Positions 9,045-18,596 of a stretch of DNA of 64,000 nt are shown piece after piece. Position 1 is the stretch's first letter; every line of letters begins with the position of its first letter. Below the pieces are notes generated by a model. It was given only the letters and a program-made list of their open reading frames with translations. It was not told the origin of the DNA and did no database searches. The DNA lies in contig NZ_FXTJ01000002.1 in assembly GCF_900182545.1 (NCBI RefSeq), positions 62,001 through 126,000 of the forward strand, in the 5' to 3' direction. A program made the position numbers and the translations under genes. Source of the DNA: Geodermatophilus aquaeductus (GTDB taxonomy: Bacteria; Actinomycetota; Actinomycetes; Mycobacteriales; Geodermatophilaceae).

Positions 9045-9635
9045 CTAGTTGGCGCGGATCCCCAGCACGCCGGTCACCAGGGCGTCGACCACCGTCGTCG
9101 CGGCCTTGAGGTCGGGGTCCCGGGCCACCATGACGTCGGAGTAGAGGAACGACTCCCCCAGCCGGACGACGGCGTAGGACAGCACCGGCAGCGGGACCTC
9201 CGAGGCCAGCCCGCGCGCCTCGACGTCGCGCTCGAACAGGTCGGTGTAGGCCTCGACCAGCCGCGGCTGGACCCGTCCGCGCGGGTCGGTGAGCACGCGC
9301 AGCGCGGTGGTCGGCTCGTCGTCGATGAAGCGGCGCAGCGACGTCGCGGTGCCGAGCACGTTGCGGTAGTCCTCCATGATCGCCAGGCTGCGCAGCCGGC
9401 CGGCCGGCTCGGCGCCCTCGGGGCGGGCGTCGTGCGCCTCCACGGCCCGCTGCAGCGTCCGCTCGGCCAGCCACCACATCGCCTCGCCGAGGATGGCGTC
9501 GCGGTTGCCGACGCGGCGGAAGAGCGTCACCCGCGAGATGCCCAGCTGGCCGGCGAGCGTGGTGGTGTCCAGCCGCTCGCCGTCGAGGAGGGTGCGCGCC
9601 GCCCGTCGGACGACCTCTTCCCGGGGCGCGATCAC
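9045..9635 (-). CDS. TetR-family regulator, QsdR-like
   Basis: A 196-aa regulator. The N-terminal HTH (residues 5-50) reads [20 protein letters not shown]. The C-terminal part, with [22 protein letters not shown] and [13 protein letters not shown], resembles the C-terminal domain of QsdR, the regulator of lactone-degradation genes in Rhodococcus; this is a family resemblance, not proof of the same ligand. It lies downstream of the secreted hydrolase gene on the same strand, but a strong hairpin separates them. Confidence 0.82.
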   Translation of the reverse strand: MIAPREEVVRRAARTLLDGERLDTTTLAGQLGISRVTLFRRVGNRDAILGEAMWWLAERTLQRAVEAHDARPEGAEPAGRLRSLAIMEDYRNVLGTATSLRRFIDDEPTTALRVLTDPRGRVQPRLVEAYTDLFERDVEARGLASEVPLPVLSYAVVRLGESFLYSDVMVARDPDLKAATTVVDALVTGVLGIRAN

Positions 9636-9703
9636 GGGCCGAGCCTAGGCGCGGCCGACCTGCCGGTACACGGCCGCGCCGCTGCGCTCACCCGCGCGCA
9701 GGA

Positions 9704-9735
9704 GGGCGGCCACCGTGCGTGCACGGTGGCCGCCC
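9704..9735 (-). terminator. intrinsic terminator of the polyester hydrolase gene
   Basis: A perfect 15-bp inverted repeat: GGGCGGCCACCGTGC, two-base loop GT, then GCACGGTGGCCGCCC. It begins 21 bases past the hydrolase stop codon on the minus strand, so it would end that transcript before the QsdR-like gene. No T-run follows, as is common for actinobacterial hairpin terminators. Confidence 0.75.
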
Positions 9736-9756
9736 CTGCTGCGGGACTACCCGGGA

Positions 9757-10632
9757 TCAGACCGGGCAGGTGTTCCGGTAGTCGGACACGTCGCCGAACA
9801 GCGAGACCGACGGGCCGGGGCAGATGAACTGCGAGTACCGGGTGTCGGTGTCGACGAACCGCTTGAGCCAGGCGATCGTGGTGGCCGCGATCACCGTGTT
9901 CGGGCTGTTGGGCGCGAAGTGGCTCGCGTTGTTCAGCTCGAGGTAGGCCCGCTCGGGTGCGTTGGTCAGCGAGTTGTAGAACGGGATGGAGTGGCTGCTG
10001 ACCGGGGCGACGCTGTCGCTCTCGGCCCCGATGACCAGGGTGGGCGTGCGGACCTCGGGCCAGGTCTTGTCGGTGTTCCAGCCGGTCAGCGGCACCGCGG
10101 CGCGCAGGCTCGGCCGGTCCTTGGCCGCCTCGAGCGTGCCGCCACCGCCCATGGAGTGGCCGACGACGGCCAGCCGGGAGGCGTCGACCCGGGTGCGGAC
10201 GGCGCTGGACCCGGTCAGGTAGTCGAGCGCGGCGAGCAGCTGGTCACCGCGGGAGGCGGGCTGGTCGTAGCGCGAGTTGGTGTCGATGACGATGACGACG
10301 AAGCCCTGCGAGGCCAGCCGCGGCCCGAGCCAGGCGACGGTGTCCCGGCCGGCGGTGTAGCCCGGCGAGATGGCGACGCCACCGAAGGTGCCCTGGGTGG
10401 TCGTCGTCGGGTAGTAGATGGACGCGGCGCCGAAGCCCGGGGTCGAGAAGTCCGACACCGTCGTCGACGCCGTGGCGAACGGGCCGGACGTGGCCGAGAT
10501 GCTCGCCTGCGTCGGGGCCGGCCCGCGCCACCAGGACTCGTCGGCGCCGGCCGGGGAGGCGCCGGCGACCACGGTCGCCAGTGCGGTGACGGTCGCCGCG
10601 AGCGCGCCCGTCAGGAGACGTCTGATTCGCAC
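9757..10632 (-). CDS. secreted PET-hydrolase/cutinase-like polyester hydrolase
   Basis: A 291-aa alpha/beta-hydrolase very like the cutinases of Thermobifida, LCC and Ideonella PETase. A Sec signal peptide (VRIRRLL, hydrophobic core, cut near [11 protein letters not shown]) precedes the enzyme. Visible catalytic triad: S160 in GHSMGGGG, D206 in [11 protein letters not shown]238 in NNASH. Oxyanion/substrate residues: Y92 (SPGYT), M161, W185 ([10 protein letters not shown]). C271 and C289 match the C-terminal disulfide. The residue before S160 is His, as in thermophilic cutinases, not Trp as in PETase. GTG at 10632 is preceded by AAAGGA six bases away, which rejects the longer frame. Likely extracellular on cutin, suberin or short-chain polyesters. 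Confidence 0.93.
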   Translation of the reverse strand: MRIRRLLTGALAATVTALATVVAGASPAGADESWWRGPAPTQASISATSGPFATASTTVSDFSTPGFGAASIYYPTTTTQGTFGGVAISPGYTAGRDTVAWLGPRLASQGFVVIVIDTNSRYDQPASRGDQLLAALDYLTGSSAVRTRVDASRLAVVGHSMGGGGTLEAAKDRPSLRAAVPLTGWNTDKTWPEVRTPTLVIGAESDSVAPVSSHSIPFYNSLTNAPERAYLELNNASHFAPNSPNTVIAATTIAWLKRFVDTDTRYSQFICPGPSVSLFGDVSDYRNTCPV

Positions 10633-10881
10633 GGATGTCCTTTCGACCGGACCGCGGGCACGCAGCACCCACCGCGGGAGGAGAGGGGCCGCTCCGGCGT
10701 CGGGTCCACGGGGTGTGGTCTGCGTCACGCCGTTGCGTGTTCGTAACGTAACTGGTGGCGACTGCCCTGATCAATGCCTGGATGGAACATTTTCCGTTCC
10801 TGTTGCATCCGGGCGTGTCGCCACTTCCCGTGCGTTCACCGGGACACCGTGGACGGCGGTGGTGCACCAGCATCGACGGGC
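10633..10881. other. divergent promoter region between hydrolase and gnd
   Basis: A 249-bp non-coding gap between divergent genes. It contains the direct repeat GTAACGTAAC at 10743-10752 and an unusually AT-rich stretch, GATGGAACATTTTCCGTTCC (10781-10800), with a GGAAC/GTTCC dyad. These are plausible promoter or regulator sites, but I cannot assign -35/-10 boxes with confidence. Confidence 0.4.
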
Positions 10882-12342
10882 ATGACCGCAGCGACGACAC
10901 CTGCCCCCGACGGCGACATCGGCGTCACCGGGCTGGCCACCATGGGCGCCAACCTGGCCCGCAACCTCGCCCGGCACGACTGCCGGGTGGTGGTGCACAA
11001 CCGCACGAGGGCGCGCACCGACGCGCTGGTGGCGGCGTACGGCGACGAGGGGGCGTTCGTGCCCACCGGCTCGGTGGCGGAGTTCGTCGCGGCGCTGGCC
11101 CGGCCGCGGAAGGTCGTGGTCATGGTGCAGGCCGGCGCCCCGACCGACGCCGTCGTCGAGGAGGTCGCCCTGCTGCTGGAGGCCGGTGACGTCCTCGTCG
11201 ACGGCGGCAACGCCCGCTACACCGACACCATCCGGCGGACGCGGGCACTGGCCGAGCGCGGCGTGCACTTCGTGGGCTGCGGGATCAGCGGCGGTGAGGA
11301 GGGGGCGCTGCTCGGGCCGAGCATCATGCCCGGCGGCTCGGACGAGGCCTACGCGATCGTCGGCCCGCTGCTGGAGTCGATCGCGGCCGTGGTCGACGGG
11401 ACGCCGTGCTGCGCCCACGTGGGCACCGACGGCGCCGGCCACTTCGTGAAGATGGTGCACAACGGCATCGAGTACGCCGACATGCAGCTGATCGCCGAGG
11501 CCTACGACCTGCTGCGGGCGCGGCTGGGCCTGTCCCCCGCCGAGATCGGCGAGGTCTTCGCCGGGTGGAACGCCGGCGACCTGGAGTCCTACCTCGTCGA
11601 GATCACCGCCGAGGTCCTGCGCCACGTCGACGCCGCGACCGGGCGGCCCTTCGTCGACGTCGTCCTCGACGAGGCCGAGCAGAAGGGCACCGGGCGGTGG
11701 ACGGTGCATTCGGCGCTCGACCTCGGGGTGCCGGTGAGCGGCATCGCCGAGGCGGTCTTCGCCCGGGCGCTGTCGGGGCACACCGCGCAGCGCGAGGCGG
11801 CGCGGGCGGTGCTGCCCGGCCCGGCCGAGGACCCGGCGCCGGTGGCCGACCGTGACGCGTTCGTCGAGGCGGTGCGCCGGGCGCTGTACGCCTCGAAGGT
11901 GGTCGCCTACGCGCAGGGGTTCGACCAGATCGCCGCCGGCGCGCGGGAGCACGGCTGGGACATCGACCTCGGGGCGCTGGCCACCATCTGGCGCGGCGGG
12001 TGCATCATCCGCGCCCGCTTCCTCGACCGGATCCGGCAGGCCTACGCCGACGAGCCCGACCTCACCACGCTGCTCACGCACGGCTACTTCCGCGACGCCG
12101 TCGCCGACTGCCTCGAGGGCTGGCGGACGGTCGTGGTCGAGGCCGCGCGGGCCGGCATCCCGGCGCCCGGGTTCGCCACCGCACTCGCCTACTACGACGG
12201 CCTGCGCGCCGAGCGGCTGCCCGCCGCCCTGGTGCAGGGGCTGCGCGACCTCTTCGGTGCGCACACCTACCGGCGGGTCGACCGCGAGGGCGTCTTCCAC
12301 ACGGTGTGGTCGGAGGACCGGCGCGAGGTGCAGGCCGGCTGA
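10882..12342 (+). CDS. gnd: 6-phosphogluconate dehydrogenase, decarboxylating
   Basis: A 486-aa oxidative pentose-phosphate enzyme making ribulose 5-phosphate, CO2 and NADPH. The N-terminal Rossmann motif is GVTGLATMGANLARNLA with NRT for NADP. VDGGNARYTDT, CGISGGEEGALLGPSIMPGG and the catalytic-site HFVKMVHNGIEYADMQ are present, as is the C-terminal substrate tail with GAHTYRRVD. The length fits the dimeric class. ATG at 10882 is chosen because the region before it is AT-richer promoter-like DNA. Confidence 0.96.
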   Translation: MTAATTPAPDGDIGVTGLATMGANLARNLARHDCRVVVHNRTRARTDALVAAYGDEGAFVPTGSVAEFVAALARPRKVVVMVQAGAPTDAVVEEVALLLEAGDVLVDGGNARYTDTIRRTRALAERGVHFVGCGISGGEEGALLGPSIMPGGSDEAYAIVGPLLESIAAVVDGTPCCAHVGTDGAGHFVKMVHNGIEYADMQLIAEAYDLLRARLGLSPAEIGEVFAGWNAGDLESYLVEITAEVLRHVDAATGRPFVDVVLDEAEQKGTGRWTVHSALDLGVPVSGIAEAVFARALSGHTAQREAARAVLPGPAEDPAPVADRDAFVEAVRRALYASKVVAYAQGFDQIAAGAREHGWDIDLGALATIWRGGCIIRARFLDRIRQAYADEPDLTTLLTHGYFRDAVADCLEGWRTVVVEAARAGIPAPGFATALAYYDGLRAERLPAALVQGLRDLFGAHTYRRVDREGVFHTVWSEDRREVQAG

Positions 12343-12345
12343 CCA

Positions 12346-12825
12346 TCAGGCCGTCCAGGTGCCCGGGCGCGGCTGCCCGTACCGGCCGCCGTCCCAGCCC
12401 GGGTCCCACGGGAAGCAGCCCACCGGCGAGGCCCAGGTGAGCACGCACGCCGGCACGGAGTACTCCGCCGGGCGCCGGTACCAGCGGTTGGCGCCCAGCA
12501 GCACCTCGCCGGGGTTGGGGCACTCCTCCACGACCAACTCCTCCCGGCCCACCTCGAGCAGCTCCCCGGGCACCACCGACCGGCCGGCGACGACGTCGGC
12601 GGCGACCGCGTCGAGCAGGGTGTGCGTGGCCGCCGACCCGCGGCCGACGACCACCAGCTCGGGGGAGCCCAGGCCGAACAGGCCGATCGTGTAGCCGAAC
12701 GCCGGCTCGTCGGGCCGCTCCCCGGGCCCCACGTACTGCACGGCGTAGCGGGCGCGGCGGATGACCGCGGCGAGGTGGGCGTCCTCCTGGTCCAGCCAGG
12801 CGGTGGTCTGCGGGTCGTGCGTCAT
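12346..12825 (-). CDS. DUF4262 family protein
   Basis: A 159-aa protein with the DUF4262 core: AVQYVGPGERPDEPAFGYTI, GLFGLGSPELVVVG, then a region ending in NRWYRRPAEYSVPACVLTWA and WDPGW. Its function is unknown. The ATG at 12825 starts MTHDPQTTAW, the usual N-terminus; a longer frame to 12870 has no support. It converges on gnd with a 3-bp gap. Confidence 0.82.
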   Translation of the reverse strand: MTHDPQTTAWLDQEDAHLAAVIRRARYAVQYVGPGERPDEPAFGYTIGLFGLGSPELVVVGRGSAATHTLLDAVAADVVAGRSVVPGELLEVGREELVVEECPNPGEVLLGANRWYRRPAEYSVPACVLTWASPVGCFPWDPGWDGGRYGQPRPGTWTA

Positions 12826-12931
12826 GCCCGGGAGCCTGCGGGCCGGCACCGACAGGACGCGCCCGCGCACACCCGGTGGTGGACGGCCGGGCTCCCTGTG
12901 GACGGCGGCGGCCGGACCGTCGGCCCCCCGC

Positions 12932-13885
12932 TCAGCCCTCGGTGGCCCGCTTCGCCCGCGCCCGCCGCTTGCCCTCGTGCATCGCGGCCACCCGCGCGAC
13001 GGGGATGGCGTGGCCCTCGGCGAGCAGGTCGGCGGGCAGCTCCTGCGGCTCGGGCAGCAGCGCCGTCCACGGGTCGCCGTCGCCGAGCCGCTCCGGCGCC
13101 GTCCGCACCGTGACGTCGCCCGGCCGGACCGAGGCCAGGTCCTCCCACGCGACCGGGGCCGACACCGGCAGCCCGGGGCGGATCCGCGGGCTGTAGGCGG
13201 CCACGATCGTCGAGGAGCCCGAGCGGGTCGAGTCCAGGAAGACGCGGCCGTGCCGGTCCTCCTTGATGTAGGCGGTGGTGGCGAGGTCGGGGTCGAGCGC
13301 CGCCGCGCGGGCGGCCAGGGCCCGGGTGGCGGCCGCGGCGTCCTCCGGACCGACCCCGCGGACCGGGACGACGACGTGCACGCCCTTCGACCCGCTGGTC
13401 TTCACCGCGCCGGCCAGCCCGGTGTCGGCGAGCGCCCGCCGCACGAGCTCCGCGGCCTGCACCACGACGGCGAAGTCGGCGCCCTCCGGCGGGTCGAGGT
13501 CGAGCACGATGCCGGTGGGCTCGGTCTCGGCGCCGGCGCGGAAGAACGGGACGTGGAACTCCACCGCCCGCTGGTTGGCCAGCCACAGCAGCGTGCGGCG
13601 GTCGTCGCAGAGGACCTGCTGCACCTCGCGGTGCGCGCCGAAGGACCAGACCGGCACGGTGCGCACCCACTCCGGTGCGCCCTTGGCCACGTTGCGCTGC
13701 ATGAAGGGCTCCTGGCCGGGGCGCACGCGCTTGACCGACAGGGGCCGGCCGGCCAGCTGCGGCGCCAGCCGGTCGGCGAAGGCGTCGAGGTGGTCGACCA
13801 GGTCGCCCTTGGTCACCTCGAGCCCGTCGCCCAGCGGCGCGTCGAGGCTGGTCAGCCGGACGCCGTCCCGTTCGTCGTCGACCAC
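12932..13885 (-). CDS. stand-alone LigD-type polymerase (primase-polymerase domain)
   Basis: A 317-aa protein matching only the polymerase domain of NHEJ ligase LigD. Metal ligands appear in GIVLDLDPPEG and in the later VFLDSTRSG; the nucleotide-binding KTSGSKGVHVVVPV and the N-terminal KGDLVDHLDAFAD / LAGRPLSVKRVRPG / FMQRNV blocks are clear. It would add ribo- or deoxynucleotides at broken DNA ends. The ligase and nuclease domains and a ku gene are not in this window. GTG start. Confidence 0.88.
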   Translation of the reverse strand: MVDDERDGVRLTSLDAPLGDGLEVTKGDLVDHLDAFADRLAPQLAGRPLSVKRVRPGQEPFMQRNVAKGAPEWVRTVPVWSFGAHREVQQVLCDDRRTLLWLANQRAVEFHVPFFRAGAETEPTGIVLDLDPPEGADFAVVVQAAELVRRALADTGLAGAVKTSGSKGVHVVVPVRGVGPEDAAAATRALAARAAALDPDLATTAYIKEDRHGRVFLDSTRSGSSTIVAAYSPRIRPGLPVSAPVAWEDLASVRPGDVTVRTAPERLGDGDPWTALLPEPQELPADLLAEGHAIPVARVAAMHEGKRRARAKRATEG

Positions 13886-13927
13886 CGGCCCACCGTGCCC
13901 GTCACCGGCGGGCGGGGCAACACCTGC

Positions 13928-14665
13928 CTAGACCTCGTAGGTGGCGCCCGGGTGGACCAGCTCGGCGCCGGGGAACGCCGTCCGGGCGCCGGCCAACTGC
14001 GCGGCGGGGTCCACCCAGGGCGGCACGTGGGTGAGCAGCAGCCGGCGCACGCCGGCCGCGGCCGCGGCCTCCCCCGCCTGGCGGCCGGTGAGGTGCAGGT
14101 CCGGCGGCAGCCCGTCGCGCTCGGGGTGGGCGGCCTCGGCCAGGAGCACGTCGGCGCCGTGCGCCAGGTCGACGACGGCCTGCGACGGCCCGGTGTCGCC
14201 GGTGTAGACCAGCGAGCTGCCGTGCGCGGTCAGCCGGATCGCGTGGCACTCGATCGGGTGCGCGGTGCGCGCGGTCTGCACGGTGAACGGGCCGAGGATC
14301 GCCGACACCGGCGTCACCGCGAAGTCGAAGACGTCGGTCAGCGGGGCACCGCCGGCGTCGTACACCAGCGCCAGGCGCCGGTCGGCCCCCGCGGGCGCGA
14401 TCAGCGGCAGCCGGCGTCCGGACGCGCGGCCGGAGTACCGGTGCCACACCACCAGCGGGGCGACGTCGAGGCAGTGGTCGGCGTGCAGGTGCGAGAGGTA
14501 CACCGCGTCGACCGAGTCGGGGTCGGCGAGCGCCTGCAGCGCCCCGAACGCGCCGCTGCCGAGGTCGAGCAGCACCCGGAAGCCGTCGTGCTCAACGAGG
14601 TAGCAGGAGGCCGCCGACGCCGGGCCGGGGCCGCTGCCCGAGCAGCCCACGACCGTGAGCCTCAC
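13928..14665 (-). CDS. MBL-fold hydrolase, Rv1339-like cyclic-nucleotide phosphodiesterase
   Basis: A 245-aa metallo-beta-lactamase-fold protein. Metal-binding motifs are SHLHADHCLD, AHPIE, TGDTG and the late LLLTHVPPW. The start GVRLTVVGCSGSGPG, the LHLTGRQAGEAAAAAGV segment and its position near cysM and rph match mycobacterial Rv1339, reported as an atypical cAMP phosphodiesterase; a role in cyclic-nucleotide breakdown is therefore inferred. GTG at 14665 follows GGAG at 8 bases and fits the family; an ATG at 14695 is also open. Confidence 0.88.
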   Translation of the reverse strand: MRLTVVGCSGSGPGPASAASCYLVEHDGFRVLLDLGSGAFGALQALADPDSVDAVYLSHLHADHCLDVAPLVVWHRYSGRASGRRLPLIAPAGADRRLALVYDAGGAPLTDVFDFAVTPVSAILGPFTVQTARTAHPIECHAIRLTAHGSSLVYTGDTGPSQAVVDLAHGADVLLAEAAHPERDGLPPDLHLTGRQAGEAAAAAGVRRLLLTHVPPWVDPAAQLAGARTAFPGAELVHPGATYEV

Positions 14666-14719
14666 GCCGCGTTCTCCGTCCGGCCGCATCCCCATCCGCT
14701 GTCCATCGCGGGCGCCAGG

Positions 14720-15361
14720 CTAACCGTCGCGCAGGACCGCCCCGGCGGGCACCGTCAGGACGCCGTCGTGCCAGCACAGTCCGGTGAGGTCCCGGACGAC
14801 GACGTCGGCACCGGCTCCCAGCGCCCGCTCCCCCACCCCGACGACGCGCGCACCCGCGCCTCGACCGGCGGCGATGCCCGCGGGGGCATCCTCGAGGACC
14901 ACGGTCTCCTCCGGCCGCAGCCCGAGCAGCCGGGCGCCGAGCAGGTAGCCCTCGGGGTCGGGCTTGCCGGTGCGCACGTCGTGCCCGGTCACCATCCCGC
15001 CGGGCAGCGGCAGGCCGGCGGCGCGCAGCCGCGCGGTGGCCAGCACCGGGGTGCCGGAGGTGACGACCGCCCACACCTCCCGCGGCAGGGACGCCAGCAG
15101 CTCGGCAGCACCGGCGACGGCGGGCGTCGTCTCGGCGTCCTCGAGCTCGTAGCGGTCGATGAGCGCGGCGGCCTCGGCGCGCCGCGGCCCGGTGACGAGG
15201 TCGGCCACCGTGTCGGCGGCCCGGCGCCCGTGCACCACGGCCAGGACACCGGCGGGGTCGAGGTCGTGCTCGACCGCCCAGCGCGACCAGGAGGTGACGA
15301 CGGCGGCGTCGGAGTCGACCAGCACGCCGTCGTTGTCGAACAGCACCCCCCGGGCCGGCAC
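14720..15361 (-). CDS. HAD-superfamily sugar-phosphatase-like hydrolase
   Basis: A 213-aa HAD subfamily IA phosphatase. Motif I LFDNDGVLVDSD supplies the nucleophile Asp, motif II is VVTSG, motif III contains TGKPDPEGYLLGA, and motif IV VLEDAPAGIAAG. The alpha-helical cap lies near residues 18-80. It resembles sugar-phosphatases and beta-phosphoglucomutase relatives; the substrate is unknown. I choose GTG at 15361 because the longer frame to 15442 would translate a dispersed repeat element. Confidence 0.87.
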   Translation of the reverse strand: MPARGVLFDNDGVLVDSDAAVVTSWSRWAVEHDLDPAGVLAVVHGRRAADTVADLVTGPRRAEAAALIDRYELEDAETTPAVAGAAELLASLPREVWAVVTSGTPVLATARLRAAGLPLPGGMVTGHDVRTGKPDPEGYLLGARLLGLRPEETVVLEDAPAGIAAGRGAGARVVGVGERALGAGADVVVRDLTGLCWHDGVLTVPAGAVLRDG

Positions 15362-15377
15362 GGTGAGGTCACTGGAA

Positions 15378-15438
15378 CGGCCCTGCTGCAGGGACCCGCC
15401 ACGAGCCTGCGAGTGGTGGGGGGCAGCAGGGTCCTTCG

Positions 15439-15441
<3 letters not shown>
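15378..15441 (-). repeat. dispersed palindromic element, copy A
   Basis: A 64-bp element between cysM and the HAD gene. Outer arms CCCTGCTGC (15381-15389) and GCAGCAGGG (15423-15431) pair fully; inner arms around a GAGCCTGCGA loop also pair. The conserved end GGTCCTTCGTCA contains the cysM stop codon (TCA, minus-strand TGA). It is related to copies at 16824 and 29728 by the shared loop and end, while the arm sequences differ and stay complementary. It may act as a terminator. Confidence 0.75.
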
Positions 15442-17356
<1,915 letters not shown>

Positions 17357-17452
17357 GGTCCCAGTCTAGGCGGCGCTCGCGGGAGGCCGGGCGACGGCCG
17401 CCCGACCGGGGGCGGACACCCGCCGGTTCCCCACCGGCTACGGTGCGGACCC

Positions 17453-17800
17453 GTGGTGCTCGAGCTGATCGTGGTGGCCGGCGTGGTCGTCGTCGCGCTG
17501 CCGGCGCTGTGGCTCGGCGTGCGGGGACTGACCACCCGCAGCGGGCACTACAGCAGCGACGCCGGCGCCGACCGCCGCTCGCTCGCCCTGCTGGTCACGC
17601 TGCGCGGGCTCCTGCTGCTGCTGGTGCTGGCGCTGTCGGCCGTCAGCCTCGTCTCCGCCGTCGGCGCGATCGTGCGCGACCTGGAGCTGCCCAGCCTGGT
17701 GCCGGTCTTCTTCGTCCTCGACCTGCTGCTCGCGACCCTCGTGGTGCTCACCTTCGGCCGGCGGCGACCGCGTCGACGAGCGACCCCTGCAGCGCGGTGA
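17453..17800 (+). CDS. small three-helix membrane protein, unknown
   Basis: A 115-aa protein with three hydrophobic spans (about residues 3-24, 46-70 and 80-100) and a basic Arg-rich tail. No family recognised. It starts with consecutive GTG codons at 17453 and 17456. Its last 53 bases overlap the 3' end of the convergent DUF2017 gene, so one of the two ends may be shorter than drawn or the overlap is real. Confidence 0.6.
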   Translation: MVLELIVVAGVVVVALPALWLGVRGLTTRSGHYSSDAGADRRSLALLVTLRGLLLLLVLALSAVSLVSAVGAIVRDLELPSLVPVFFVLDLLLATLVVLTFGRRRPRRRATPAAR

Positions 17801-18230
17801 GCCAGTAGTAGACGGCCAGCTGCTGGCCCTCCTCGCCGGCCGGGTCCTCCGGCGGCTCGGTCTCCTCGGTGATGCCGATCCGCTCACCCAGCGCTAGCCG
17901 CAGGTCGTTGGTGGTGCGCAGCCACGCGGCGGCCTGGTCGCGGTCGAGCCGCACGTCGCCGCCGCCGGCCGGCAGGCTCGCCCGGACGGCGGCCAGGTCG
18001 TCGGTCTTCCCGGACCGCAGCGCCGCCTCGGTCAGGTCCCGGTAGTCCGCGGCGATCGCGGGGTCGCTGCGGTGCCCGGCGGGCAGCAGCCGCGCCATCA
18101 CCGGGTCGCCGTCGACGTCGTCGGCCGTGAGCAGCTGCTCGAGCTGGTCGAGCAGCAGCCCGAGGACGCCGGCCTCGGCCGCCTCGAGCCGCGCGACGAC
18201 GGCCCCGCCCTTCCGCCGGAACGGTCTCAT
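17748..18230 (-). CDS. DUF2017 family protein
   Basis: A 160-aa helical protein of the DUF2017 family (Rv1332 of M. tuberculosis is in the same position), function unknown. It opens [19 protein letters not shown], has [11 protein letters not shown] and ends with [18 protein letters not shown]. The ATG at 18230 overlaps the clpS stop by four bases, giving translational coupling. The association with clpS suggests a link to proteolysis, but that is inference. Confidence 0.85.
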   Translation of the reverse strand: MRPFRRKGGAVVARLEAAEAGVLGLLLDQLEQLLTADDVDGDPVMARLLPAGHRSDPAIAADYRDLTEAALRSGKTDDLAAVRASLPAGGGDVRLDRDQAAAWLRTTNDLRLALGERIGITEETEPPEDPAGEEGQQLAVYYWLTALQGSLVDAVAAGRR

Positions 18231-18523
18231 GCGTCCTTCTGGTAGGTGGCCCACAGACCGTAGGCGTGCAGCCGGCTGGTGTCGTGCTCCATCCGCTCGC
18301 GCGGACCGGAGCTGACGACCGCCTTGCCGTCGTTGTGCACCTGCAGCATGAGCGTGGTCGCCGTCGGCTCGTCGTAGCCGAACAGCTCCCGCAGCACGTG
18401 GGTCACGTAGGTCATGAGGTTCACCGGGTCGTTCCAGACGATGGTGACCCAGGGCCGGTCGAGGTCGGCGGTCTCCTCGACCGTGGATTCGGGCGCCCGT
18501 GTCGGCGCCTGGGGTCCGGCCAC
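18227..18523 (-). CDS. clpS: ATP-dependent Clp protease adaptor ClpS
   Basis: A 98-aa adaptor that hands N-degron substrates to ClpA/ClpC. The core begins [20 protein letters not shown], containing the invariant DPVN-x-M-x-YV substrate pocket, followed by LRELFGYDE and VHNDGKAVV. Heads a coupled unit with DUF2017. Divergent from pncB, 73 bp away. Confidence 0.96.
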   Translation of the reverse strand: MAGPQAPTRAPESTVEETADLDRPWVTIVWNDPVNLMTYVTHVLRELFGYDEPTATTLMLQVHNDGKAVVSSGPRERMEHDTSRLHAYGLWATYQKDA

Positions 18524-18596
18524 CCGACCACTCTAGGACGGCCGCCGCCCGGGTTTCCCGGGTGGAGACACGGGGGCCGACCTAGAGTCCCGTGCC

